Shown in pieces: positions 26,078 through 35,212 of a stretch of 64,000 bases of DNA. A model generated the notes under the pieces. It worked only from the letters and a program-made list of their open reading frames with translations. It made no database searches and was not told the origin of the DNA. Both the position numbers and the translations under genes were made by a program. The DNA lies in NCBI RefSeq assembly GCF_009498275.1, contig NZ_CP045643.1, positions 124,001-188,000 on the forward strand. The letters run 5' to 3'. The first letter of the stretch is position 1; every line of letters starts with the position of its first letter. Source of the stretch: Streptomyces fagopyri (GTDB lineage: Bacteria > Actinomycetota > Actinomycetes > Streptomycetales > Streptomycetaceae).

Positions 26078-26100
26078 GCGATTACCTCTGAGGTAATCGC
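26078..26100. promoter_or_regulatory. Perfect 23-base palindrome, likely operator
   Basis: GCGATTACCTC-T-GAGGTAATCGC is an uninterrupted 11-base inverted repeat about one central base, 67 bases upstream of the DUF1330 start. Its form is like MarR- or TetR-type operators. No regulator gene lies next to it. Confidence 0.65.
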
Positions 26101-26167
26101 ACCGCCCAACGACCCTCGGCTACGTTCGGGTCATCGTCACACCCTCCCCCGGAACGAAAGGAGCCCC

Positions 26168-26521
26168 ATGGTGCCCGCTTACGGCTTCGCTCACCTCCGC
26201 AGCCGCCGAGATCACTCCGACATCATCGAGTACCTGGAGCGCATCCAGGCAACCCTCGACCCTTTCGCGGGCCGCTTCGTCATCCACGGTCAGCCGGTCG
26301 AAGTCGTAGAGGGTGCGTGGCCCGGCAGCATGGTACTGATCGAGTTCCCCGGCCTGGCCGAAGCCCGTGCCTGGTACGACTCTCCCGCCTACCGCGCCAT
26401 TCTCCACTTGCGTACCGACCACGTGGAGGGCGACTTGGTGCTGATCGAGGGCGTCGGTCCGAACTATGACCCGGCCGAGCGGGCTCGCAAGTTGCGAAGT
26501 GAGGGCGGCCGAGAGCGCTGA
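26168..26521 (+). CDS. DUF1330 protein
   Basis: 117 residues from ATG 26168 with AGGAG 5 bases upstream; the frame is open further 5' but through the operator. The dimeric alpha/beta ferredoxin-like fold of DUF1330 is recognisable: SDIIEYLERIQATLDPFAGR, then FVIHGQPVEVVEG, then SMVLIEFPGLAEARAWYDSP and AYRAILHLRT. Family members are small cytoplasmic proteins of unknown catalytic role. A palindromic operator immediately upstream suggests it is inducible. Confidence 0.88.
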   Translation: MVPAYGFAHLRSRRDHSDIIEYLERIQATLDPFAGRFVIHGQPVEVVEGAWPGSMVLIEFPGLAEARAWYDSPAYRAILHLRTDHVEGDLVLIEGVGPNYDPAERARKLRSEGGRER

Positions 26522-27028
26522 TCAACGCCCATGGATCTGCGGTGGGTTGGATGCGAAGAGCAACCTTCCTCGAGTCATTGACTGACTGGAATCGCGTAGT
26601 CCGACGTTGGCCCGTCGGCTGTGAAGCCCCCCTCAGCGCACGGTAGTTACCCGGGGCGGGGCGACGCGAGGCGGTTCCCCGATCGACGAGGTCGGGCGGG
26701 AGGGCGCGCCAGGGTGATGCCGGCCGCCGTACCTGGAGGCCGGCGTTGCCTTCTGCGTAGCCGAGTTGGTCGACGAAGGGGACGAGCGCGGACGGCTCAG
26801 GGTGGCGCATGGTCGCATTCGGCAACGGTGGGCGGCCGTCTGCGCGTGTCCCGATACGACCAGGTCGCTGGGGAGTCCGCGCCGTCCACCTGAGGGGTCC
26901 GTTGCGGTCACGGCACCAGGGCGTGTATCGAAAGTCGATTTTCGATGTGGACGGCATCCGTTGCGGGGGTGGCGCCCGGCGGCCGCCTTTCCAACACTGG
27001 TGACGTACAGGCGACGGGGGGCACAGAC
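26522..27028. other. Gap before the acyltransferase gene
   Basis: About 505 bases without a supported gene. It contains a palindrome at 26927-26946, probably part of the acyltransferase promoter. Confidence 0.4.
26927..26946. promoter_or_regulatory. Palindrome ATCGAAA-N6-TTTCGAT
   Basis: A perfect 7-base inverted repeat with a 6-base spacer, 82 bases upstream of the acyltransferase start. The surrounding DNA is AT-richer than usual. The outer ATCG/CGAT halves resemble the tandem sites before the DUF2975 gene, but the spacing differs. Confidence 0.45.
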
Positions 27029-28237
27029 ATGGCGACGCGCACAGAACCGGCGCAGGCACCGCTACCGGAGCGGCGGCCGGAGCTGGACGCGGTCCGGATG
27101 CTGGTCGTGATCGGGCTGGTCTTCTTCCATTCGGCGCTCGTATTCGCTGCCGACGACGACTTCTACGTCAAGAACGCCGAGACCACCGAAGCCATCGTGA
27201 TCATCGCCGGGTTCGGGGTCGTCTGGGCCATGCCGCTGCTCTTCCTCATCTCCGGCCTCGGTGCCTGGCACTCGCTTCAGCGTCGCGGCGCGTGGGGCTT
27301 CGCCGGCGAGCGGCTGCTGCGGCTCGGCGTTCCGCTGGTCTTCGCGACCCTCGTGCTGAACCCGCTGCCGCAGTGGCTGCGGCTGCGCTCGGCCGACGCC
27401 GACTATCATGAGTCGTACCTCGGCTTCCTGCCCCGTTTCTACGACGTGCACCTGGAGCCCGAAGAGTTCCCCTTCCTCGTCCAGGGCCAGTACTTCGAGA
27501 CCGGCCATCTCTGGTTCGTCGTGCTCCTCCTGGCGTTCTCCCTCATGCTGGTGCCGTTCCACCGGTGGTTGCCGCGCGAACGCGTCCGCCGCATCGACGA
27601 CCGGGTGGCGGAGGCGACCCTGCACCGGCGGGACGTCGTGTTCCTGCCGGCCCTCGCCTTCGCGGCGATCTGTGCCTTCGCACGGCTGGAGGAGGACTAC
27701 GCTGGCTGGCACCGCTGGTCGTACCTGCTGTTCTTCGTTGCCGGCTTCGCGCTCGCCGGTGACGACCGCTTCCGCACCGTGATGCGGCGCGATGGCGGGA
27801 CCGCAGCCTGGCTCGGCGCCCTGCTGTTCGCGGCAGCCGGCCCCGGCTTTGCCCTGGCCGACGAGCCCTTCACGGAGATGACCGTCCTGGCCACCGCCTC
27901 ACGGGCGCTGTTCGGTGCGGCCGGATGGTGCCTGGTGGTCGCCATCCCGGGCCTCCTCGACCGCCGGCGGCTGGAGCAACCGCGTGCGGCGCCGAACCCG
28001 ACCCCGACGACGCGTCGGCGCCTCTACGGCTATCTCGCCGCAGCCGTGCTGCCGCTGTACGTCCTGCACCAGCCGATCGTGGTCGCCGTCGCGTATTTCG
28101 TGATCGGCTGGTCCGCGCCGATCCCCGTCGAGTACGCCCTGCTCGTGGTGATCGCCCTCATCCTCACCCTCACCGCGTACGAGCTCCTGGTCCGCCGCAC
28201 GCGGGCGACCCGCTTCCTGTTCGGGATGCGACCCTAG
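27029..28237 (+). CDS. Acyltransferase 3-family membrane protein
   Basis: 402 residues from ATG 27029. The family start is visible (RRPELDAVRMLVVIGLVFFH, with the conserved R and the membrane His), followed by nine or ten further hydrophobic helices (WAMPLLFLISGLGAW, HLWFVVLLLAFSLMLV, LLVVIALILTLTAYELLV). These integral enzymes move acyl or succinyl groups onto extracytoplasmic sugars or other hydroxyl acceptors. It is monocistronic with a palindromic promoter element. It is convergent with, but not closely similar to, the acyltransferase of the exopolysaccharide operon. Confidence 0.85.
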   Translation: MATRTEPAQAPLPERRPELDAVRMLVVIGLVFFHSALVFAADDDFYVKNAETTEAIVIIAGFGVVWAMPLLFLISGLGAWHSLQRRGAWGFAGERLLRLGVPLVFATLVLNPLPQWLRLRSADADYHESYLGFLPRFYDVHLEPEEFPFLVQGQYFETGHLWFVVLLLAFSLMLVPFHRWLPRERVRRIDDRVAEATLHRRDVVFLPALAFAAICAFARLEEDYAGWHRWSYLLFFVAGFALAGDDRFRTVMRRDGGTAAWLGALLFAAAGPGFALADEPFTEMTVLATASRALFGAAGWCLVVAIPGLLDRRRLEQPRAAPNPTPTTRRRLYGYLAAAVLPLYVLHQPIVVAVAYFVIGWSAPIPVEYALLVVIALILTLTAYELLVRRTRATRFLFGMRP

Positions 28238-28370
28238 AAGCGTCTCGAACGTGCTGGTCACAGCCATTCGTTGACAGCCGCCAGCATGGTCGGAAGAGAA
28301 CACCCGTCAAGAATGCCACCGACATGCGAGACACCAGACGGGGGCGCTCGGCGTACTTCCGATCCACGGC

Positions 28371-29639
28371 CTAGCGACCGCGTCGACGGCTCTTGGCGCG
28401 GCGAGGGTAGGGGAAGAGCCGTGGACGACGCCGGGCGGCTACGTCCTCGATCCAGCCGAAGAGCAGGATCGCCAGGCAGATCAGCGGAACGGAGATCACC
28501 AGCGGCGTCCACTGGCTCGCCAGCAGCCATTGGGCGTGGTTGTAGAAGAAGGAGTTGCTCCACAGCGGGTCGATCAGCGGCTCGGTCAGCACCAAGGCGA
28601 AGGAGTGCCACAGGTAGACGGTGACGGCGCGGGAGTTGAGCAGGCTGATCACGCCGTTGAACCGTTCGAGCGGCTTGGGCCACTGTTCCCAGGAGGGGCT
28701 CAGGTGGAGCAACAGCATCACCGCGCCGAACGACCAGATCGCCTGGGCTACCGGCACCGCTTCCAGATCGTGCCCGAGTCGTGGGTTGTCCACCGGCGAC
28801 CGCAGCAGCCACCAGTAGCCGAACATGAGCACCAGCGGTGCGAGGGAGGGCACGATGTACCGCGGGATCTTGCGGAGCAGACCCTCCTGGTGGGCCATAC
28901 CCAGCAGCCAGCAGGCGCCGAAGGTGGTGAAGTCGGTCGCGGCCTCCATCAGCCGGCCGGACTGATCGACCAGTCCGGAGTTGATGAAGAACGCGAGCGC
29001 CAACGGCACCAGCAGGGTGACCCAGGGAAGTTTCCGCATCGCCTTGAGCATCAACGGCGACAGCAGTACGTACCAGAGGTAGGCGCGCAGGTACCACAGC
29101 GGCACGCAGATCTGTTCGGCCCAGGAGCTCGGCAGATGTCCGCCGAAGGTGTGCAGCGACGCTCCGAACGGAGGCTCGCTGAGTGGCAGGACCCAGTAGG
29201 CCAGTTCGCCCCACCACCAGTTGGCGGGGTGGTGGGAGTCGGGCCCCCAGCCCTCCAGGACCATCAGCGGCACCACGACCGCGCCGAACAACCACATCGG
29301 TGGCAGCAGACGGCGCAGCCGGCCGCGGATCACACTCAGTGCCGGCCGCTTGAGGGAGCGCACCATCAGCGATCCGGCCAGCGCGAACATGACGCCCATG
29401 GAGGGAAAGACGATCGGAAGCCAGGTCCAGCTGAAGTTGTGGTAGACCACCACGCGGACCAGGGCGAGCGCCCTCAACAGGTCGAGGTAGCGGTCGCGGC
29501 CGGGTCTGCTCGCGGGGGCAGGGGACGCCTCCTCGGGCCGCGGGACCCGCGGGGCGGGCAACACGGCAGGGTCCGTCACCCGCAGGGCGACGGTGGAGGC
29601 GTCCTGGATGCCGAAGGCACCCCGTTCCGCGGTACTCAT
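28371..29639 (-). CDS. Acyltransferase 3-family protein of the exopolysaccharide operon
   Basis: 422 residues from ATG 29639. A ~45-residue Pro/Ala-rich cytoplasmic N-terminus precedes RDRYLDLLRALALVRVVVYH, the family's start with its essential His. About ten membrane helices follow (SLMVRSLKRPALSVIRGRLR is a typical cytoplasmic loop). The basic tail RRPRLFPYPRRAKSRRRGR is cytoplasmic. Its start overlaps the stop of the deacetylase/glycosyltransferase gene (ATGA), so the two products are made together. It probably O-acylates the polymer made by that enzyme. Confidence 0.88.
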   Translation of the reverse strand: MSTAERGAFGIQDASTVALRVTDPAVLPAPRVPRPEEASPAPASRPGRDRYLDLLRALALVRVVVYHNFSWTWLPIVFPSMGVMFALAGSLMVRSLKRPALSVIRGRLRRLLPPMWLFGAVVVPLMVLEGWGPDSHHPANWWWGELAYWVLPLSEPPFGASLHTFGGHLPSSWAEQICVPLWYLRAYLWYVLLSPLMLKAMRKLPWVTLLVPLALAFFINSGLVDQSGRLMEAATDFTTFGACWLLGMAHQEGLLRKIPRYIVPSLAPLVLMFGYWWLLRSPVDNPRLGHDLEAVPVAQAIWSFGAVMLLLHLSPSWEQWPKPLERFNGVISLLNSRAVTVYLWHSFALVLTEPLIDPLWSNSFFYNHAQWLLASQWTPLVISVPLICLAILLFGWIEDVAARRRPRLFPYPRRAKSRRRGR

Positions 29640-31810
29640 GAAGAAATCGCCCCCGTTGTGACGTCGAGCCCTACCTCACCGGTGCGCCGCAGCTTCTGCC
29701 AGCGCAACCGGCCCCCGGTCACCGCGGTGATGAAGGACTGCAGCAGCACCATGTACATGAGCACCCGGTAGACCACTTGCTGGGCCGGCAGCGTGATCAG
29801 ATGCCACGCCCTCTCCCTGTCCAGGCGGAAGGACCACCAGGCGCAGACGGCCTGCAGGGCCATCACCGCGAACCAGGCAGCCAGGGTCCTGTACGCGTCG
29901 ACGAAGACCACGCCGTAGACCATGCCGATGTCGATGGCGGGCGCGAGCATCGGGGTGAGCACCATGAACAGGGCGACGAACGGCAGACCCACCCGGCCGA
30001 AGCGGCCTGCCGCGCCGCGCTCCAGCACCGCGTGCCGGTGCTTCCACATCGCCTGCATGGTGCCGTAGCTCCAGCGGTATCGCTGTGACCACAGCTGCTT
30101 CATGCTGTCGGGCGCCTCGGTCCAGGCGCGGGCGTTCTCGGCGTAGACGATTTTCCAACCTGCCCGGTGCAGCGCCATGGTCACGTCGGTGTCCTCGGCG
30201 AGGGTGTCCTCGCTCATGCCGCCCACCTGTTGCAGCGCCGTGCGGCGGAAGGCGCCCACGGCGCCGGGGATGGTCGGCATGCAGTTGAGTACGTCGTACA
30301 TCCGGCGGTCGAGGTTGAATCCCATGACGTACTCGATGTGCTGCCAGGCGCCGATCAGTGTGTCGCGGTTGCCGACCTTGGCGTTGCCGGCCACCGCGCC
30401 GACGCCTGGGGTGCCGAAGGGCTGCACCAGTTCCCGGACGGTGGCGGGCTCGAAGACCGTGTCGCCGTCCATCATGACGATCAGGTCGTACGAGGCGGCG
30501 GCCACACCGGTGTTGAGGGCGGCCGGCTTGCCGCTGTTCGGCTGCCGGATCAGCCGGACCATCGGCAGGTTGAGTTCCTCCACGATGCCGGCCGTGTCGT
30601 CGGTCGACCCGTCGTCGACCACGATCACCTCGATGGGATGGTCGCTTCTGGTGAGTGAGAGCACGGTGTTGGTGATGCACTCCTGCTCGTTGTACGCCGG
30701 TACCACCACCGTGACCGGTGCGGTGACGGGATCACCCCAGGAGAACCCCGGTCTGCGGACGCGCCGGACGTGGATGGTCGAGAGCACCAGCATCAGCACG
30801 AACCGCGCCATGACCAGCACCCCGACGACCGCGAGCAGGCCGACCAGCCATGGCAGCAGCCGTACCGAGAAGGCGGTGCACCACAGGAACGCCTTGCCGA
30901 CCCACAGGTTGTAGCTGGTGACCTTGGTGTTGGCGGAGCCGGTGCCGAGGGCCTCGCCGATGGTCTTGAAGGTGTAGCCCTGGGCCTTGAGTTTGTCGAT
31001 GATGACCGGCAGCGCGGCCAGTGTCTGCGCCCGGTTGCCGCCCGCGTCATGGAGCAGGATCATCTCGCCCTGGCCGGGGAGGTCGGGCATGGCGGCCTTG
31101 ACGATGGAGTCGACGCCGGGGCGCTTCCAGTCGTCGGTGTCCTTGTCGATGAAGGCGGTCAGGTATCCCTCCGACCCGGCCTGTCTGGTCACCGGCCACG
31201 ACCAGTCGTCGAGCGCGTCCACAGTGGAGGAGTAGGGCGGGCGGAAGAGGCTCGAGTGGATGCCGGCGACACCGGCCAGCGCGAGTTGGGTCTCACCCAG
31301 CTCCCAGGTGAGTCGGGTGCCGGAGTGCAGCGCGAGGTCGGGGTGGGTGAAGGTGTGCAGACCGATCTCATGGTCGTCGGCGACGATCTGGCGGATCAGT
31401 GCCGGGTTGCGGGTGACCATCGAGCCGGTGACGAAGAAGTCGGCACGGACGTTCTCCTCTTCGAGCACTTTGAGGATCTTCGGCGTCCACTGGGCGGACG
31501 GTCCGTCGTCGAAGGAGAGGACGACGGTCTTCTCCGGGATCGTGTAGTTGACCGGCTTGCTGTTCTTGTCGCCGCGCGCGTCGACGACCGGGCCGCCCTC
31601 CAGCACGCTGGTCGGGACGGTGCCTTTGTCCACCGAGACGGCGATGCGCTCGTCGTGGAAGACCTCGTTGTTCGCCATGCCCCGGAGCACCATCAGCGCC
31701 AGCAGGGTCGCCAGTACGGTCACTGGCAGGAAGAAACGCAGGGGAGGTGCGGCAAACCGGCGGGGTCGCGCGATGGACTGCCGGGGGCGTTGACGGCGGG
31801 AGCGGGACAT
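29636..31810 (-). CDS. Bifunctional polysaccharide deacetylase/glycosyltransferase family 2 (MatB-like)
   Basis: 724 residues. An N-terminal membrane helix (FFLPVTVLATLLALMVLRGM) leads to an extracellular NodB deacetylase domain with metal-binding Asp-Asp near 101-102 (LSFDDGPS) and HTFTHPD near 152-158. A second membrane helix (LLPWLVGLLAVVGVLVMARF) is followed by a cytoplasmic GT2 domain: VVVPAYNEQE, VVDDGSTDD, MMDGDT, AEDTDV and QRYRW. Further C-terminal helices complete a channel-like synthase. The fusion implies synthesis and partial de-N-acetylation of a beta-linked N-acetylglucosamine polymer. This is the architecture of Streptomyces MatB, needed with MatA for PNAG-like glycan and mycelial aggregation. 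It is first or second in a three-gene operon. Confidence 0.9.
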   Translation of the reverse strand: MSRSRRQRPRQSIARPRRFAAPPLRFFLPVTVLATLLALMVLRGMANNEVFHDERIAVSVDKGTVPTSVLEGGPVVDARGDKNSKPVNYTIPEKTVVLSFDDGPSAQWTPKILKVLEEENVRADFFVTGSMVTRNPALIRQIVADDHEIGLHTFTHPDLALHSGTRLTWELGETQLALAGVAGIHSSLFRPPYSSTVDALDDWSWPVTRQAGSEGYLTAFIDKDTDDWKRPGVDSIVKAAMPDLPGQGEMILLHDAGGNRAQTLAALPVIIDKLKAQGYTFKTIGEALGTGSANTKVTSYNLWVGKAFLWCTAFSVRLLPWLVGLLAVVGVLVMARFVLMLVLSTIHVRRVRRPGFSWGDPVTAPVTVVVPAYNEQECITNTVLSLTRSDHPIEVIVVDDGSTDDTAGIVEELNLPMVRLIRQPNSGKPAALNTGVAAASYDLIVMMDGDTVFEPATVRELVQPFGTPGVGAVAGNAKVGNRDTLIGAWQHIEYVMGFNLDRRMYDVLNCMPTIPGAVGAFRRTALQQVGGMSEDTLAEDTDVTMALHRAGWKIVYAENARAWTEAPDSMKQLWSQRYRWSYGTMQAMWKHRHAVLERGAAGRFGRVGLPFVALFMVLTPMLAPAIDIGMVYGVVFVDAYRTLAAWFAVMALQAVCAWWSFRLDRERAWHLITLPAQQVVYRVLMYMVLLQSFITAVTGGRLRWQKLRRTGEVGLDVTTGAISS

Positions 31811-31835
31811 GGACTTCCTGGTCAGTGGCGTCTGG

Positions 31836-32201
31836 CTACGGTGCGGCGGTGGTCACGGAGCTTGACGCTGCCGTACGGACCGCCGTCGTCGCGGTGCCTG
31901 ACGCGGTGGCGTCGGACGTGGTCGCTGTGGTGGTGGTGCTCGGTTCGGGCTTGGCGACGCCGGGAGCCGCGGGCAGCGGCGCGTTCAGGTACTGGCTGGG
32001 TGGCGTGGTGTTCGCGGTGCCGGGGACGGTCAGGGCGGGTGCCTGTGACTGGGTTCCGGCGAGGCCGGAGACCATCGCCGCCACAAACCCCGTACAGATG
32101 AGGCCCAGCAGCCAGCCGAAACCGCGTAGGCGGCGGCCCCGCAGACCGGTCTGGTCCACAAAGACGGGAGCTGACTCGACCTCCGTGGAGGCACTGGTCA
32201 T
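31836..32201 (-). CDS. Small membrane protein with Thr/Ala/Pro-rich extracellular tail
   Basis: 121 residues from ATG 32201. A ~30-residue cytoplasmic segment (ESAPVFVDQTGLRGRRLRGF) is followed by one membrane helix (WLLGLICTGFVAAMVSG). An extracellular tail rich in Thr, Ser, Ala and Pro follows (EPSTTTTATTSDATASGTAT). The gap to the synthase gene is 25 bases, so it is the first gene of the exopolysaccharide operon. The tail could cross the wall and support the synthase; by position it may correspond to the non-catalytic partner of MatB. No family recognised with certainty. Confidence 0.7.
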   Translation of the reverse strand: MTSASTEVESAPVFVDQTGLRGRRLRGFGWLLGLICTGFVAAMVSGLAGTQSQAPALTVPGTANTTPPSQYLNAPLPAAPGVAKPEPSTTTTATTSDATASGTATTAVRTAASSSVTTAAP

Positions 32202-32352
32202 CGACAGCCTCGAGCTTTCTCGTCGTGTTGCAACTGCCAGCTCGGCGCTGCCGAAAGTAGGGAGTGGCGCGAAAAATGATCCATGCGCGGGGAAGTGGAG
32301 TGATCCACCCCGCTTCCGATCTTGCTGCAAGATTAGTATGGAGATTCAGTGA

Positions 32353-33423
32353 ATGTCACGCGGGTCTCGTAAGGTCCCTGCTATCCAGCCCGCCTCCAGC
32401 CTGATCGGACCTCCCCGCATGGTCATAGCCCGCAGCCGCCTGACCGCCGCCGCGCTCCTCGTCGTCGCCGTCTTCTTCCTGGTGGACGCCTGCGGCGGCG
32501 CGGGGAGCAAGGGCGGCGCCAACGCGGGCACGGCCACCGCATCGGCCGCGCACTTCCAGGTCTCGTCCATGCTCAAGCCGTCCGGCCGCACGCTGGGCGT
32601 GGTCGACGACAAGACGCCCTGGCAGTACGGCATCGTCACCGCCTTCACCAAAGAAGCAGGCCGGGCTCCTGACATCCGCGAGTACTACAGCTCCTGGGGC
32701 GACGACTTCGACGCGGAGGGCAATGCCTTCTTGTGGCGGCACGGCCAACTGCCGATGATGGCGCTGGTCCCCTCCGACACCTCGCTCGCCGACATCGCGA
32801 AGGGCAAGGACGACGCCTACATCGGTCGGCTGGCGGACCAGATCGCCTCCTACGACGGCCCCTTGGCCCTCTCCTTCGCCGGCGAGATGAACGGTCCGTG
32901 GAACTCCTGGGGCCCCCAACACGCCAAACCCCGCGACTTCGTCGCGTCATGGAGACGCGCACACGACATCTTCACCGCGCGGGGCGTCACCAACGTGATC
33001 TGGGTGTGGACTCCGCACGTGGTCGACTCGGGCACCACCGCCGAGCTCCGGCCCTACTACCCGGGCAGTGCCTACGTCGACTGGGTCGGCCTCATCGGTT
33101 ACTACGGGCCGATCGACGGCATCGCCTTCTCCAGCCTGTTCACTCCCACCCTGCGCGAGATCGCGGGCTTCTCCGCCAAGCCGGTGCTCATCGCGGAGAC
33201 CGGGGTGGCAGAGAGCGACGACAAACAGGCTCACATCCGCGACCTGTTCCAGGGCGCCGCGAAGGCCGGCGTCATCGGGCTCATCTGGTACGACCAGCGC
33301 AAGGACTGGCCGGGCGGCAAGCAGCTGATGGACTGGCGGATCAGCACCTCGGTGGGTGCGCTGGCCGCGTTCCAAGTGGAGTCGGCCCGCAACGACTTCG
33401 GTCATTCGCTCAAAAACGGCTGA
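32353..33423 (+). CDS. Secreted GH26-like glycoside hydrolase
   Basis: 356 residues from ATG 32353 (GGAG upstream); ATG 32419 is the alternative start. A hydrophobic leader (AALLVVAVFFLVDACGG) resembles a lipoprotein signal with an imperfect lipobox. The (beta/alpha)8 domain has acid/base Glu near 178 in SFAGEMNGPWNSWG and nucleophile Glu near 281 in LIAETGVAES, both typical of family 26. GH26 members are mannanases and related glycanases. Here the gene is divergent from the exopolysaccharide operon, so trimming or release of that polymer is a reasonable alternative to mannan digestion. Confidence 0.8.
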   Translation: MSRGSRKVPAIQPASSLIGPPRMVIARSRLTAAALLVVAVFFLVDACGGAGSKGGANAGTATASAAHFQVSSMLKPSGRTLGVVDDKTPWQYGIVTAFTKEAGRAPDIREYYSSWGDDFDAEGNAFLWRHGQLPMMALVPSDTSLADIAKGKDDAYIGRLADQIASYDGPLALSFAGEMNGPWNSWGPQHAKPRDFVASWRRAHDIFTARGVTNVIWVWTPHVVDSGTTAELRPYYPGSAYVDWVGLIGYYGPIDGIAFSSLFTPTLREIAGFSAKPVLIAETGVAESDDKQAHIRDLFQGAAKAGVIGLIWYDQRKDWPGGKQLMDWRISTSVGALAAFQVESARNDFGHSLKNG

Positions 33424-33538
33424 TCCGCGGCGAACAGCGCAAGTCGGGCACAAGCTCGCAAGGAACGACCTTTATCGTCGCGCATCGGTGCGACCGAAAC
33501 ACACGGGTACGGACACCCGACCAGGGGGGATCACGAAG

Positions 33539-35212
33539 ATGACGACGGAACCGTCACCGGGCCAGGGGGCTCCGCGGGACGAGTACGGCTGGGCCTTCCG
33601 GCCCCGCAATCCTGCTGCCGACCCGCACCCGTACGCGGAGCCGCGACAGACGGATCCGGCCGCACCCGGGGACGGCCGGCCGCCGGCCGAGCCGCACGAC
33701 AGATCCTCCGGCACACGGTGGGATGCCACCATGCCGCTGCGGTTCCCCGAGCCCCGCACCGGTGCCCACGAGGCCACGCGCACGCCGGCTGCCTGGACAC
33801 CCCCGCACTCCCGGCGCGGCAACGAAACATCGGACCATGAGACCGGGTACACGTCACCGGCCACCGCCGTCCTCGCCCCCGTGACCCCGCACCACCCTGA
33901 GCCTGTCGCCGCACAGGCGCCTGTCTCCGCACAGGCGCCTGTCTCCGCACAGTCGAACCCGCCCGCGGGCGCGGGCGGCAAACGGCCCAGGAAGACCAGG
34001 TCCGCGGGCAGGATCGCACTCGCCCTTGCCGTCCTCGCCGCCGCGGGCGGGGCCGCCGCCGTCCTGCTCAAGCAGGAGGCCACGGCCACCAGCGCCTCCA
34101 AGGAGCTGACGCAGGTGTGGCAGATACCGGCGCCCGCCGCCGACGACGCGCTGATCGGCAGCTGGCTCACCGACAAACTGCTCATCCGGGCCTCCAGCCG
34201 AGGCGGCCTACAGGCCTACCACCTCACCGACGGCAAGCAGGCATGGAACGCCGCGGACTTCACCGGCCCCGCCGGACGCGGCACCGTCCCTTGCGCGATG
34301 TCCCCGACGCTCAGCGCCCACGGCATCGGCACGGTCGCCTTCGGAAAGGACGGCAGCACTTGCACCTGGCTGGCCGCTGTCAAGGCGTCCACCGGAAAGA
34401 TCCTCTGGTCCACGCCGCTGACCAACGCCAAGCACCCCACCGCGGCGACCACCTCGACCTACCTGCAGGGTGATGTCGCCACCATCGTCGGCGAGAACTT
34501 TCTCGGCGGTGTGGACATTCGCACCGGTAGCCGCGTCTGGAGCTACAAAGCCCGCGGTCACTACTGCAACGCCTACGACTGGGGCACCAACGGCACCGTA
34601 CTGGTGGCCGACTTCTGCCTCGACCAGAAGACCAGGTTCACCCTCACCGCCTTCAACGGCAGGACCGGAAAAGCGATCTGGCGGAAGCCCGAAAGCGCCC
34701 ACTCCGACGTGACGCACATCCTGTCCGGCTCGCCGCTGGTCGCCGCCGTCCACACGGCGCGCCAGGACGTCGTGCGGGTTCTTGGCACCACCGGGACGGG
34801 ACGCAAACTGGCCGTGGGCGACGACGAGCTGACGACCGGCAACGACACCGGCGCCGACCACTCCGTCCGGCTCTACGGCAACGTCCTGGTCACCCCGGCC
34901 TCGGCCTCCGGCAGCGCGGTGATCGACGGCTTCGACACCACCACCGGCGCCAAACTCTGGACCCACCACGCCGCCGCGCTCGCCATCCCGGCGTCAGGCG
35001 CGGACGACAAGGTGTACGCCGTCACCACGTCGGGCTCCCCCCAGCTCATCACCATCGACCCACGCACCGGTCGCACTGTCCCGGTGGCGGACCTGCCGAT
35101 GGGGACCGGCAAGTGGAGCTTCACCTCCGGCACGGTGTACGTCACCTCGGACGGCGCCGTGCTGGAACTCAACGCCCTCGGGACGAACGGCGGAGCGCGG
35201 CTCTACCGGTAG
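33539..35212 (+). CDS. Membrane-anchored PQQ-like beta-propeller protein
   Basis: 557 residues from ATG 33539 behind AGGGGGGA. Residues 1-155 are a Pro-rich cytoplasmic region with DEYGWAFRPRNPAADPHPYA and an imperfect PVSAQA repeat. A membrane helix (IALALAVLAAAGGAAAVLLK) follows. The outer domain has PQQ-like blades (LQAYHLTDGKQAW, LAAVKASTGKILWSTPL, LTAFNGRTGKAIWRKP, IDGFDTTTGAKLWTHHA). These propellers usually bind protein or act as scaffolds rather than as PQQ enzymes. This domain style is common in Streptomyces Ser/Thr kinases, but no kinase domain is present here. Function unknown. Confidence 0.85.
   Translation: MTTEPSPGQGAPRDEYGWAFRPRNPAADPHPYAEPRQTDPAAPGDGRPPAEPHDRSSGTRWDATMPLRFPEPRTGAHEATRTPAAWTPPHSRRGNETSDHETGYTSPATAVLAPVTPHHPEPVAAQAPVSAQAPVSAQSNPPAGAGGKRPRKTRSAGRIALALAVLAAAGGAAAVLLKQEATATSASKELTQVWQIPAPAADDALIGSWLTDKLLIRASSRGGLQAYHLTDGKQAWNAADFTGPAGRGTVPCAMSPTLSAHGIGTVAFGKDGSTCTWLAAVKASTGKILWSTPLTNAKHPTAATTSTYLQGDVATIVGENFLGGVDIRTGSRVWSYKARGHYCNAYDWGTNGTVLVADFCLDQKTRFTLTAFNGRTGKAIWRKPESAHSDVTHILSGSPLVAAVHTARQDVVRVLGTTGTGRKLAVGDDELTTGNDTGADHSVRLYGNVLVTPASASGSAVIDGFDTTTGAKLWTHHAAALAIPASGADDKVYAVTTSGSPQLITIDPRTGRTVPVADLPMGTGKWSFTSGTVYVTSDGAVLELNALGTNGGARLYR
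33911..33946 (+). repeat. Two exact 18-base coding repeats
   Basis: GCACAGGCGCCTGTCTCC occurs twice in tandem inside the propeller protein's proline-rich region, encoding the AQAPVS repeat. The copies are identical, so this is a likely place for length variation. Confidence 0.85.

Larger units (their letters stand above)
25679..26167. other. Intergenic region with hairpin and long palindrome
   Basis: About 490 bases. A short frame at 25796-26023 reads to a plausible C-terminus (TAVVPLESVEAVLQEE), but the rest lacks family similarity, so I do not call it. It carries the hairpin at 25896-25927 and the operator-like palindrome at 26078-26100. Confidence 0.4.
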
